From Orobanche coerulescens (lineage: Eukaryota > Streptophyta > Magnoliopsida > Lamiales > Orobanchaceae): a stretch of DNA of 64,000 bases. The stretch covers positions 40,501,501 through 40,565,500 of the forward strand of contig CM065804.1 of assembly GCA_033398695.1 (NCBI GenBank), in the 5' to 3' direction. This document shows positions 32,871 through 43,382 of the stretch, in pieces. The notes beneath the pieces were generated by a model, which saw only the letters and a list, made by a program, of their open reading frames with translations, did not search any database and had not been told where the DNA came from. Every line of letters begins with the position of its first letter. Positions within the stretch are counted from its first letter, which is position 1. The position numbers and the translations under genes are program-made.

Positions 32871-33426
32871 TACCAATTGTGATTTTGTGATATCGCGATG
32901 ATTGGAAACTGATTTGATTGCCCATGTAGTATTCCGGAATATATATATGGAAAATGACTTATGTTTGAGATGATTGTGTAAAAAAAAAAACGTATTTTGT
33001 ATATAATGTTGTGTAATTGTGTACTTGCACTAGCTATTCGAATGCTAACCCCTTAAATGGGGGAAATGCGTCTTATGCATTTCTGTCTTGGAGAGCCGAG
33101 GAGCAGCACTGACACGCACGCAAAGGATGGGATGGCTTGATGATGTGGCTCGAGTCTGTATTTTTATGTCGTGTCATTGCATTTGTCGAGTACCGGAGTT
33201 AGACTGTTTACTTTGAAACTTGGTTTAAGTCCCCTGTGTGGGCAATGAATTGGATTTATCTTATGGTCATGTACTCCGTTAAAATGTTTTGGCCGAGGCC
33301 ACGGCCTTACTTACTTTTGAGTGCATCATTTGGGATTATATTGTGGTTTATGTGTCATGTCAGCCTGGTATACCTCACGAGGGTTCTACGGCGTGTAATG
33401 TCCCATTTGTGATTTGGGGTGTTACA

Positions 33427-33797
33427 ACGTGTGACCTGTGCAAGCGCCAAGCCCCCCAGACCGAAAGAACTGTAAGATTTCTGACGTCATAGTATAATTT
33501 CTGGCAATAAGAATCACTCATTCATCATTCATCTGTCAACAATCCTCAATCATCATTTTCATTTTGATCATGTCGATCATGTTAACTCATTAATCACTCA
33601 GTTCATTTCATTGCTCAGTTGTTGATCTTCAAGATAATCATTTCAAGAATTTCATCAGATAATCATGTCACCTCAGTTAACCCTTCATATAATCATGGTA
33701 TTAGAGCGCGTATGCTCATTATTATCATTTCATAACTTAACCATAATGCGATATTCATGCGAGATCTATAACTATCATGTGAATTTCCTACTTCAGT
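33427..33797 (+). other. Element A leader, second part
   Basis: Begins with the acgtg target duplication and TGACCTGTGCAAGCGCC, which aligns with the leader of E at 52022 onward. AT-rich, no coding seen. Confidence 0.8.
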
Positions 33798-34972
33798 ATG
33801 GAGAGAGCCGTCAGAGAACGTAGGGGAAGAGGTCTCGGTGCGGGCCGAAAACTGGGATCTCGTGTGAATACACGCGCGAATGCGAGGAATAATGTTAATT
33901 CATCGAGCAGCAATGCTGCCACTCATTCACCTGGAAATAATTTTTCACTGTCAGGGAGTCGTACCCGGGACACAGCTCAATCAGAAGGTGTTCGGGTTGA
34001 CCCACTTGCTTTTATGCAGAGCATGATGGCCCAAATGACTCAGATGGCACGTCTGATGGAGACGATGCAGAAATCAACCGCTCGGAATCAGCAGGCTCCT
34101 CCACCACCACCTCAGAGGCAAGAGAGGAGTGTGAGCAGTATTATTGGCGACATCTCTCGCCAGAGACCACCTACTTTTGAGGGCTCATCTGAGCCGGCGG
34201 ATATTATTCACTGGCTGGAACATTTTGAGAAACTATTTGCTATGGTGGAGTGTCCGGAAGGGCACAAAGTCTCAGTCGCGACTTACTTTTGGGTAGGAGC
34301 GCTCACTCATGGTGGCTATCTCTAAAGCCCACCGATGGATCTTGCACTTGGGACCAGTTCAAGACCCTCATGATTGAAAGATATTATCTGGCCCCACTCA
34401 GGGAGGCCAAGTTGTCGGAGTTACACATTCCCGACCCCTCGACGGAAGATGATGTTCTCGCCATCACCGAGAAATTTCAGGAGCTACATCCTTTCACCTC
34501 ATCTATTATCCACTCCGAGACCGATAAGATCAAGTATTTCAGTAAGAGGTTGAAACCTCGTATGCTGATGCAGTTTCTTAATCATCATTGCACCACTCTG
34601 GCCGAATTCATCGAGAAAGCCCTTACTTATGAGCTTATTGCTAAGGAAATTGCTAAGCAACAACCTTCATCGGATAGCAAGAAATCAAATAATTGTAATC
34701 GGTCCGAAGGCAGTCAGGCAACCTTCAAGAAGCCTCGTACGGGCTCTACTTTTTCTGAGCGACCTCCTATGGTGCCAAGACCCGCGGAATCTCAGTCCCT
34801 AGTGGCCAGTTCGGCCATCACCTGTTTCAACTGTGAAGAACAGGGTCATTTCAGTACCAAGTGTCCGAGGCAGGCCATCACGTGTAATAACTGTGGGATT
34901 GCAAGGCATAAGACCCGTTTCTGCCGAAGAGATTCCAAACCCACTCCGGCGACATCTCAGGCCCCGAAATAG
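33798..34972 (+). pseudogene. Element A gag with zinc knuckles, frameshifted
   Basis: Starts MERAVRERRGRGLGAGRK. It then has SSIIGDISRQRPPTFEGSSE and ADIIHWLEHFEKLFAMVECP, the Ty3 gag domain. A frame change near 34270 moves the rest to the next frame: WWLSLKPTDGSCTWDQFKTL, YYLAPLREAKLSEL, and two Cys/His knuckles CFNCEEQGHFSTKC and CNNCGIARHKTRFC. A TAG at 34970-34972 replaces an expected CAG codon. The gag matches that of E closely, so A and E are one subfamily. Confidence 0.88.
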
Positions 34973-35740
34973 TCAGCGGTTCAGAATCAGTCCGCGTCGT
35001 TTAAGACAACGGGAGCAAACAAAGGCGGAACCCACAACTATCAGACGGGAGCATCCAGTTCCGGGGCTGGCAAGCCCCGAATTTATGAGATGAAGAGGAC
35101 CGACGATCCGGAGGCCCGAATGATCTCAGGTATACTCGAAATTCTATCTCAACCTGTATGTATCCTTTTTGATACTGGTGCATCTCATTCATTCATTTCC
35201 GAGTCATGCTTGAGTATACTTCATCTGGATAGTGCTACTAGTTGTGAACCTTATGTCATTGGACTACCTGACGGTAGAAGAATTATCGGAGATCGTGAGA
35301 TTAATAATTATCCGATTCAGCTTAATGGTCGTGTTTGGTTGCCGGACCTGATCGTGGTAGATTTACCTAGAGATGATGTTATTTTGGGTATTGATTGGAT
35401 GGATCATCATGATGCCATCCTTAGTGTCCGTAAGTGTATGATCACTATTGTTTCAGACAATAGAGTCGAGTGTGTATTTCAAGGAGGTAATCCCAGCTGT
35501 TCCGAAAGAGTCATTAATATGATGAAAGCAGTGAAATTACTCAATCAGGGGTGTGTTGGTTATTGGTGCTATATGACAAAGACCGAGAAATCATCAGTGA
35601 CCTTGGCGGATATCCCGGGAGTGAGAGAATACGCCGATGTATTTCCAGACGAGTTACCTGGTTTACCTCCACAAAGAGATGTGGAATTCACAATAGATTT
35701 GGAGCCTGGTACATCCCCATTATCGAAGGCACCGTATTGA
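34973..35740 (+). pseudogene. Element A protease and RT N-terminal edge
   Basis: In the same frame as the zinc knuckle: SQPVCILFDTGASHSFISES, with the protease DTG, then DVILGIDWMDHHDAIL and VGYWCYMTKTEKSS. The linker YADVFPDELPGLPPQRDVEF leads into RT. The frame ends in TGA at 35738-35740 where APYRMAP is expected (CGA to TGA). Confidence 0.88.
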
Positions 35741-36990
35741 ATGGCCCCGACAGAAATGCGGGAATTGAAGAATCAACTGGAGGAATTGTCCGAGAAAGGT
35801 TATATCCGACCGAGTGCGTCCCCGTGGGGAGCACCTATGTTATTTGTCAAGAAGAAGGATGGTTCTTTTCGCTTGTGCATTAATTATAGAGAATTAAACA
35901 GGGTGACGATCAATAATAAATATCCCCTACCCCGTATTGATGATCTCTTGGATCAACTTCAGGGAGATTCAGTATTTTCCAAGATCGATTTAAGATCTGG
36001 GTATCATCAGTTGCGAATTCGAGAGTCGGATATCGCAAGAATGGCATTTTGAACACCCTATGGGCACTACGAGTTTGTAGTAATGCCGTTTGGGTTAACT
36101 AATGCACCTGCGGTATTCATGGAGTAAATGAATCGAGTTTTCATCAACTATCTGGATCAGTTCGTGGTTGTCTTCATTGATGATATTTTGATTTATTCTC
36201 GTGACCGAGAGGAGCACGAATTTCACCTTCATCAGGTCCTTGACGTATTGAGATGAGAACAACTCTATGGAAAATTTTCCAAATGTGAATTCTGGATGTC
36301 CGAGGTGACGTTTCTCGGACATGTAGACCCTCAGAAGACGGAGGCTATCCGAGATTGGCAACCTCCGAAGAATGTTAAGGAAATCTGAAGCTTTCTCAGA
36401 TTAGCTGGCTATTACCGGCGATTTGTGGAAGGATTTTCTAAAATTGCTCAACCTATGACGAACCTTTTGTGGAAGGATAATAAATACACGTTGTCTGATG
36501 CGTGTCAACAGAGTTTTGAGGAACTTAAGAGCCGTTTAATTTCAGCACCTCTCCTTTCCTTGCCACAAAGGACGGAAGGATTCGTGGTTTACAGTGGCGC
36601 GTCTGGACATGGTCTCGGATGTGTATTAATGCAGAATGGGAAAGTTATTGCTTATGCTTCGCGGAAACTGAGACCTTACAAGGTTAATTATCCGACCTAT
36701 GACATGGAGCTAGCAGTCGTGGTTTTTGCGCTGAAGATTTGGCGCCATTATCTTTACGGCGTCACCTGTTAGATTTTCACCGATCATAAGAGTTTGAAGT
36801 ATATATCTACTCAGAAGGAGTTAAATATGTGACAGAGACAGTGGTTGGAACTAATCAAAGATTATGATATTGAGATTCAATACCACCCGAGTAAGGCAAA
36901 TGTTGTCGTCGACGCCTTGAGTCGTAAGTCCGTTCAGGAGCAAATGCTTGCTCGTTTGACTGTTCAGAAGGAACTTTAACAGGAATTTCT
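35741..36990 (+). pseudogene. Element A reverse transcriptase and RNase H, multiple nonsense codons
   Basis: RT begins [20 protein letters not shown], then [20 protein letters not shown] and [19 protein letters not shown]. In-frame stops occur near 36050, 36125, 36255, 36388, 36770, 36831 and 36978. Most are TGA at CGA (Arg) codons or TAG/TAA at CAG/CAA. About 20 bp are missing after TFLGHV (about 36325) relative to element E. The catalytic FIDDIL is readable near 36176-36190. RNase H shows [16 protein letters not shown], in which the usual SDAS is changed to SGAS, losing a catalytic Asp. The enzyme is dead. Confidence 0.87.
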
Positions 36991-37021
36991 AAGACCCGAG
37001 GTCGAGATTTGGTTACAGAGA

Positions 37022-38459
37022 GTGCAAGGGCAACTTTGCATGTTAGAGATTTCATCGCCACTTGAGGAGGCGATCAGAGTGAATCAGGGTTCGGACCCAT
37101 TTTTGTTGTGTATCCGAGAGGATGTGGCTCAAGGGAAAGCCCCTGGATTTGTGGTCCACGATGATGGACTCTTGCGATTTAAGAACCGGTTATGCGTAAC
37201 GGCGGATGACGAGTTGAAAAACTCGATTTTGAGAGAAGCTCATGCTACCCCTTATTCCATTCATCCGGGGTCTAGCAAGATGTACAAAGACTTGAAACAA
37301 ATTGCAGAATTTGTTTCAAGATGTTTAACCTGTAAGCAAGTCAAGATAGAACATCAGCGACCGGCGGGTATGCTGAAACCGCTCCCTATTCCAGAATGGA
37401 AGTGGGAGGATATTTCAATGGATTTCATCATGAATTTGCCAACAAGTCGGCGGGGCATGAATACAATTTGGGTAATTGTGGACCGTTTAACTAAGTGAGC
37501 TCATTTCCTTGAGATTAGGGATACGTGGGGTCTTGAGAGACTTGCCCAGTTGTTCATCAAAGAGATAGTGAGATTGCACGGTACTCCTAAGAGTATCGTT
37601 TATGATCGTGACGGGCGATTCGTGTCACATTTTTGGAAATCAGTTCATCGTGCCATGGGAACTCAACTTAATTTCAGCAAAGCTTTTCACCCTCAGTCCG
37701 ACGGACAATCAGAGCAAACTATTCATACGTTAGAGGACATGCTGAGAGCATGTGTTCTCGACTGGAAAGAAGATTGGGAAGCCCAACTACCTTTGATCGA
37801 GTTCACATACAATAACAGTTGGCATGCCTCGATTAATATGGCACCTTACGAGGCCTTATACGGTCATCGTTTTCGATCTCCCTTGTGTTGGGATGACTTA
37901 TCAGAATCAATCGGCACCGAGCCGATATGCTTATTGCCGCCCGCGAGAAGGTAGATTTGATCAGGAGTCATTTGTTGACCACTCAGAGTCGACAAAAATC
38001 TTATGCAGATAATCGTCGTCGACCATTAGAGTTCGAGGCAGGTGACCAAGTTTTGGTCAAGGTATCCCCGAGTCGAGGTATCTTCCGTTTCGGGAAGTGG
38101 GGAAAGTTGAGTCCGAGATTCATCGGATTATCTGAAATTTTGGATCGAGTAGGCAGTCTGGCTTATCGATTAGCTTTACCTCCGGCATTGAGCTGAATTC
38201 ATAATGTGTTTCACGTCTCTCAGTTACGGAAGTATGTTGCCGATCCGAGTCACATACTTCAGTTCGATGAAATTGAGATCGTGAATGATCATTCGTATGT
38301 AGAGCGTCCTGTACGAGTCCTAGAGCGACGTATCAAACAGTTTAGGAACAAGACGATTCCTTTGGTTAAGATTCAGTGGTCTAGACACGGAGTCGAAGAG
38401 ACTATTTGGAAACCGAGGATAGTATGCGGAAGAGTTATCCTGAATTATTTGACCCTTAG
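37022..38459 (+). pseudogene. Element A integrase and chromodomain, broken
   Basis: [20 protein letters not shown] and [14 protein letters not shown] form the zinc-binding region, but about 11 residues present in E (around NYRWSNMKREV) are deleted between His and Cys pairs. The catalytic core shows [22 protein letters not shown] (S to Y) and SDGQSEQTIHTLE. In-frame TGA near 37497 and 38193 and frameshifts near 37915 and 38410 break it. The C-terminal VLERRIKQFRNKTIPLVKIQ is the chromodomain; the frame should end at the TAG at 38457-38459. Confidence 0.87.
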
Positions 38460-38476
38460 TTTGGAGGACGAAACTC

Positions 38477-38492
38477 TTTTAAAGGGGGTGTA
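38477..38492 (+). other. Element A polypurine tract
   Basis: TTTTAAAGGGGGTGTA directly before the 3' LTR. Confidence 0.8.
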
Positions 38493-40853
38493 TGTAATAT
38501 CCGGTTCTAAATTCATTAATTGCCATTCAGTATATTGTCACTCAGTAATTTTCACTCAGTATTAGTCATTCATCAATCATATTCATTCATTGTATTTACC
38601 CTTCGGAGTAATTTGTATCGTGTATCAATTATTATCCGTCATTCAACCTAGTTGGAGAATCGGGCCGAGAATATCATTTTGTCATCTTTGTAGTGGGCGG
38701 TGTGTGAGGAGTAGTGCACGCTACGTACTCTCTTTAGCGCGCGCTAATTGAGTACGGGTAGCGCACGCTACCTCTCAGCATTAGCGCACGCTAGTCTGGT
38801 TCAGGCAGACAGTGCAGAAGGCACTGGATTGGATTAGTGAGATTCATAACGCACGCTACGATTGGAGTATAACGTACATTAATGGTGTTTGTAGCGCACG
38901 CTATCGGTATCCATCAGTGCGCGCTAGCGTATTGGAATAGACAGTCCAGTGGGTACTGGACTGAGATGGAATAATTCGTAGCGCATGATAGGAGTGGGTA
39001 TAGCGTACGCAAGGTTAGTTTGGTAACGCGCGCTAAGGCTCAATCAGACCATAGGTCAGTAGGTTCTGGACTCCAATTTCTGGACATCAACCATTAGGTA
39101 GCGCGCGCTAACACAAGGCTAACGCACGCTAACACAAGGCTAACGCACGCTAAGAAGGGACGTTAGCGCACGCTACCAAGGTACGTAGCGCACGCTAACG
39201 ATTCAGACAGCGGGTACTGGACTACCCGGTAAACCCGCTAGCGCACGCTAAGCACAGGATCTAGCACGCGCTAAGCTGGGTTTACTATATATAGGACAGT
39301 TCAACCCAGGATTCGTCATTTTTTTCACTTCTCGCCTCCTCCCTTGCGCGTTTTGGGCGATTTCGGACGAATTGTGGAGTGTTCTTCGAGCTAAAATCAA
39401 CTATCACCATTTTCAAGATTTTAGTACGGATTAATCATCATTTCATCATCTCCACTACTTCAAATCAAGGTAAACATTTCTTGAATCTAGAATTTCGGGA
39501 TTTGAGTGTTTTCCTTCCGATCTCTTCGTGTTAGCTTACTATTATGTTGGAATATGTTAGATATGGATTATCTACCTTGGATACATGTATTCCTACGGAT
39601 TTATTGGTGTATATTTCGGATTTAATGAATATTTGGGGAATCATTCAAGAACCCTTTATGTTTGACTTTGATTATTTTAGGGGTTTCCGATTAATATTGT
39701 CGTAACCGTAAGTTGTGATTTCCTATTGGATTATTGATATCACTGAAGGTGTTTTGTTGGATTGTATTACTCATTTGGAGGTTGGTTTCGATATAATTGG
39801 GGTTGGTCGTAACCAATGGAAGTATGTTGGCAACATATTCGTTAGAATGTCCCAATGAGTTTGGTTATTGTTGTATTGACCTTTTGAGTTGGTCTTGATT
39901 CATGCTTGATACGTATATTGAGCGTTTGTTGGTAATTATGTTATTCAACGTTGTTCGAGCGACTGGTATTTCCCGCTTAGGATTTTTGTTCGAGTAAGGA
40001 CATTTCATCATCGTATTGAGACTTGTAATTATCATACTAATCATTCAATTCACGAGGAACGACGGTTCCAATCACTTCAGTGAGCTATCATTCATTTCAC
40101 TATTATTTCATCTCGGTGAGTCATTCTTGACCCTTGTTGATTTGTTATTCTTTAATATTCATCATGGTCACTTTTGTTCTTGTGACCTTCTGGGTTCATA
40201 TTGCGTGGCCGGGTGGTTATGTATGCAATTTTTAGTCGACACACGATAGTCATGTGATATGGGTTCACCGACATAATGGACTGTGCACACGGTAACGTGC
40301 CTCCGTGAGACTAATTAGGTACAAGTGCGGGTGTGTCCGGACACTCGTCTTGTGCAATTGCATGTCCCATTATGGGCGTACTATGATGCCCCTCTTCAGC
40401 TTGATTTCATAACTAATATATAATGATTGTGCTTGTTCAACTCTTAAGGATTGTTGTTATGTGTAACTGACCCCGTTGGAGGATGTTGTTTTCAGGTCAT
40501 GGCAAGGCAAAGGCATGGGAAGAGAACGTTGACGGCGAGGAGTCTCAGTGATACTAGTAGGGGCCCCCAGTCCTTTCAGTCGCTCATGTTTCATCATTTT
40601 TATTTTCCGCTGCAGTTTCCGTTTTGGATGTTCAATTTATTCAGTGTTGTATATTTTATCTTCATATAAAATATACAAGTATTCTGTATTTTTCTGGGTG
40701 TATTGTACTTAAAACTCCTCATCGGAGTAATGGATGATATAATGTGGTTCGTTACTACAATTATATTGTTTAATTCATTAATCTTCATTCGCTTGGTGGG
40801 TCCCAGTTGGGGGTTCACGGCACTGTAATATCCGTCTAGTTTGGGGTGTTACA
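38493..40853 (+). repeat. Element A 3' LTR (2361 bp)
   Basis: TGTAATATCCGG to GGGGTGTTACA, followed by the cttca target duplication (40854-40858). TATA box 39286-39293. Confidence 0.93.
38711..39277. repeat. Palindrome cluster in 3' LTR of A
   Basis: About sixteen GTAGCGCACGCTAA-type units. Lacks the duplicated block present in the 5' LTR. Contains the hairpin CAGTCCAGT / ACTGGACTG at about 38942-38963. Confidence 0.9.
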
Positions 40854-40858
40854 CTTCA

Positions 40859-41221
40859 TATGAAGATAGAAGGGCCAGGCGTAAAAGCTTGCTACTTTGC
40901 TCTTTCCAAAGTTTGTATGAATTTATATTGAACTAACTTCAAGACCATCAATTGACACTATATTCTTCATGTCACTAATCCCCATCATAGTTGGGAATAA
41001 GGTGCAGTTGATGATGACAAAACGTACATGCGAGAGAAAATAAATTTTCAAGGGTATTTTATGTAATTTTGGAAGTTAACTGCTGTTTTTGTATTAGGTC
41101 AAACCTCAAGAGTACTTTTTTGTAATCAACCCTTCAAAAGTTTCAAACAAATTGAATAACAAAAAGGGTAATTCCATGTAAACTCATCCACCAATGGGAT
41201 GTTTATGATTGAGATACTAAC
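40859..41221 (-). other. Mannosidase intron, right remnant
   Basis: AT-rich intron sequence between the element A insertion and exon c. No other feature recognised. Confidence 0.65.
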
Positions 41222-41335
41222 TTGATTCACATAGTGTATGAGTTTGTCCATATTTCGGTACCATGTCTCTGCATATTGATACTGAAAATCGTCACCCATA
41301 GTCCACATGATATAATTTGAACGAGTAACGTTCGC
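41222..41335 (-). pseudogene. Mannosidase exon c
   Basis: 38 codons including ANVTRSNYIMWTMGDDFQYQ and MDKLIHYVNQ, a near match to the conserved family stretch that follows exon b. Acceptor TTGTGCAG/GCGAAC and donor AATCAA/GTTAGT. The next exon lies 29 kb away, beyond element A. Confidence 0.9.
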
Positions 41336-41612
41336 CTGCACAAACAACCGACCGAAGGAAGCGACTATAAATTTGACCAATATGATGTCCTTAAAAAATC
41401 TCTTGTTTGAATAATTTCAAACATTAAAAAGGTTAAAGGGCTAAAACTACGAAGCACCAAAAGCTTCGGGACTAAAATTGCAATTTAGCTATTTCAAGTA
41501 TAACATTATAAAAATAAATAAATAAACAAATAACCTCAAAAAAGAAAGATAGGAAGCAAGAAAACAAATAATTTCAAGGTAGAAGCAAGGAAGTAAGATA
41601 TAGTGAAGTTAC

Positions 41613-41684
41613 CGCTAATAAAGCAGTAGCTACAAAATCATTGACACGATCTTCGACATTGTAATCAAATAGATAATTGTCATC
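41613..41684 (-). pseudogene. Mannosidase exon b
   Basis: 24 codons: LFDYNVEDRVNDFVATALLA follows DDNY. The YNVxxRVNxFVAAA signature is characteristic of plant alpha-mannosidases. Acceptor CGTAG/GATGAC, donor TTAGCG/GTAACT. Confidence 0.87.
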
Positions 41685-41973
41685 CTACGATCAAGAGAGG
41701 TTAGACAATATCAGCATATGCACAAACACAATTTCAGAGCTGTGATTAGACGGAAGGATATAAAAACTAAGGATTCCAAATCTATCGAGCTTGTTTGAGT
41801 TTTCTTACGAGTCAAGGGATTTCCAAATCTTTATCTCGTATTTGGAGTTTTCTTTTTCCATGAGTCGTGTTCCCATCTCAGATGCAAATCAATTTAGAAT
41901 CATTTCCACAATTCCTCGCAACAAAATTCTAAATTTTTCGATCCAAATGCAGCCCAAGGATCCGAGGAATTAC

Positions 41974-42057
41974 CTGAACTACAGGGGAATCATCATTGAT
42001 TTCAAAATGAAAACCATATGGAGGGCTATAATGAGACATGAAAGCACCAGTGAATAT
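41974..42057 (-). pseudogene. Mannosidase exon a
   Basis: 28 codons containing FTGAFMSHYSPPYGFHFEI and NDDSPVVQ, matching the family's xIFxGxF...PPxGFxFExNDDSP stretch. Acceptor TTATTTCAG/ATATTC and donor GTTCAG/GTAATT are both intact. No upstream exon was recognised between here and 43682. Confidence 0.85.
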
Positions 42058-42473
42058 CTGAAATAATTACAACAACAACAACAAAAAAGAAGCTCAAGAT
42101 TTATGGACAAAGGTTTATAAAATAATGAAGACCATTAATAAAAACAGATAAAAAAATCCTAAAACCCCTATAAATAATGAAACCAGTGGCTGAGATAACA
42201 CATTCCCAGCAAATATAAGTATCTTTTTGATGTTCTCTTCCCACAGTATAACACATTCCCAGCCAATATAGGTATTTGATGTTTTCTTCCCACAGTATGC
42301 TATTGAAATGTGTTAAATCGCATAACACGCGAACACATAGAATAATAACACACAAAAAAAAAAAAAGAAATTCCAAAAAAAAATAGTCGGATCTGTGAGA
42401 AAAAAGAAATTTCATAAAAATTAATCGGATCTGCAAAGTACCTTGATACCTTCGATAAGCCAGAAAATCAGCA

Positions 42474-42582
42474 TGGGAGCCAGATACACATCTCACGATT
42501 TAACTGGTAGCAGTACTGTGGGGCCGAGGCTGTTATCCCGAGGACTAATCAGGTGTAAGCTTGGAACCTCGGTATCAAAAAA
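42474..42582 (+). mobile_element. Probable 5'-truncated SINE with poly(A)
   Basis: Shows CCGAGGCTGTTATCCCGAGG and GACTAATCAGGTGTAAGC, then TATC and A11. These resemble the body of plant tRNA-derived SINEs. Flanks AAATCAGC on both sides (about 42465 and 42583) could be a short target duplication. Confidence 0.4.
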
Positions 42583-43190
42583 AAAAATCAGCCTATCAGA
42601 ATTCCATGAACACAACAAAAAGTCCCAATTGAATCTGTAGAGAGAAAAAAAACTCGAAAACAAACCCTCGAGAAAAAATTCAAAGAAGGGAAGGAAAAAT
42701 TTCATACCTTCACAAATAAAACCTCCGCAGAATTGAGAAAAAAAGCGACGAAGAAGAGATGGAATGGGGATCGAGCCAAGAAATAATATATAAAAGAGAA
42801 GAGGAAGATTCTCAATTAGAAACATAATCAAGCAAAAGATGGATAACAGAGAACGCAAATCAAAGAAAAAATAAGAAAATTCATACCTTCAGACATATAG
42901 CCCCAGCGAGCTAAGGGAGAGGGATAAGATTAAGATGACGAATGGTGAATGTGTGAGATTTGGAAGAGACAAAGCAGGAGGTGTGAATCGCAGGGAAAGT
43001 CATTCGCAAAAAATCAGACGAAGCAGGCAGATCGTGCGGCAAGAAGGTGAAGAAGAAAGGAGAAGCAGGAGACGGACAACGAAAGATGTAGCCTTATTAT
43101 ATACGGCTACAATTATCTATGGTTTAATATTTTTTTATTTTAGAGGACAATATTTAACATGTGCACCAAAATCCCTTCATGATCATTCTT
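42583..43190. other. Intergenic or upstream region, no gene assigned
   Basis: AT-rich with purine-rich runs. Minus strand has TATATAATAAGG near 43095-43106 and three splice-donor-like GAAG/GTAT sites (about 42432, 42708, 42888), suggesting 5' exons of an unidentified minus-strand transcript. No protein family is recognised. Confidence 0.3.
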
Positions 43191-43382
43191 AGCAATTGTC
43201 CAACAAGTCTCGAGAGGTAAAGATGGCCCAAGACTTGCAGCGGAAGGCGAAATTCCTCGCCTCCAGGGCCCCCACTCCTCGGTCCGAAAAGGATTGGTGG
43301 AGGAATTAAATCATAGTGACTCAATGGCCCACTAGGTGGGAGGACCAGTGCCTGATGCCCACAAGGAGCTATCCCCACAAGA
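43191..43382 (-). mobile_element. Possible old SINE
   Basis: Minus strand has GGGATAGCTCCTTGTGGGC (box A-like) and GAGTCACTATGATTTAATTC (box B-like), then a body ending TTTACCTCTCGAGACTTGTT. This resembles degenerate tRNA-derived SINEs. No target duplication found. Confidence 0.35.

Larger units (their letters stand above)
24142..33426 (+). mobile_element. Element D: Tekay-like Ty3 chromovirus, nearly complete
   Basis: LTRs 24142-26311 and 31209-33426, TGTAATATCC to GTGTTACA, with an acgtg target duplication. Primer site at 26316-26327 and polypurine tract at 31193-31208. Coding 26572-31173 runs gag, PR, RT, RNaseH, IN, chromodomain. Only about four lesions are visible: a frameshift near 27450-27480, TGA at 28349, a short deletion at about 30425-30440, and TAG at 30658. 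It is much better preserved than A, as expected for a later insertion. Confidence 0.94.
31209..33426 (+). repeat. Element D 3' LTR (2218 bp)
   Basis: Aligns end to end with 24142-26311. Most is nearly identical, but patches (31265-31300, 31684-31860, 33080-33110) are strongly divergent with many small indels. TATA-like box at 32018-32027; palindrome cluster 31720-32009; minisatellite 32655-32870 with three units. Confidence 0.92.
12348..40853 (+). mobile_element. Element A: Tekay-like Ty3 chromovirus carrying nested insertions B, C and D
   Basis: LTRs at 12348-14739 plus 23846-24039 (5', split) and 38493-40853 (3'). A methionine-tRNA type primer site lies at 24043 and a polypurine tract at 38477-38492. 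Coding 33798-38459 runs gag, PR, RT, RNaseH, IN, chromodomain, an order that defines a chromovirus; gag type and LTR length suggest the Tekay/Del lineage. Copia B interrupts the 5' LTR, and element D interrupts the leader at 24141/33427. Without B and D the element would be about 10 kb. It has about ten nonsense codons and at least three frameshifts, so it is an old inactive copy. Confidence 0.92.
10997..42057 (-). pseudogene. Plant GH38 alpha-mannosidase gene, split by a 28.5-kb retrotransposon nest
   Basis: Seven consecutive minus-strand exons (41974-42057, 41613-41684, 41222-41335, 11859-11959, 11673-11765, 11417-11587, 10997-11086) encode a continuous central stretch of a plant lysosomal/vacuolar-type alpha-mannosidase. 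The family trims terminal mannose from glycans, in the vacuole or apoplast. Exon phases agree across the element A insertion (12348-40853), so this is one gene. The zinc-ligand motif AQHHDAV is present. Defects are a one-base deletion and a lost donor in exon 11673-11765, and AVTDT in place of the usual AVSGT. Exons for the N-terminal catalytic part were not found upstream before element F (43683). The C-terminal exons are not visible beyond the Harbinger element. It is probably a truncated pseudogene, though a single lesion could be a sequence error. Confidence 0.85.

Noticed and set aside
12348..40853. Endogenous pararetrovirus or retrovirus with envelope
   Set aside because: No movement protein, coat protein or envelope-like frame after integrase in any element. 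Order and LTRs are those of ordinary Ty3 and Ty1 retrotransposons.
42101..42858. Phe/Leu-rich minus-strand frames (131 and 121 residues) that look membrane-like
   Set aside because: AT-rich DNA read on the minus strand gives Phe/Leu runs by composition. The first also spans a small tandem duplication (about 42187-42300). No conserved motif.
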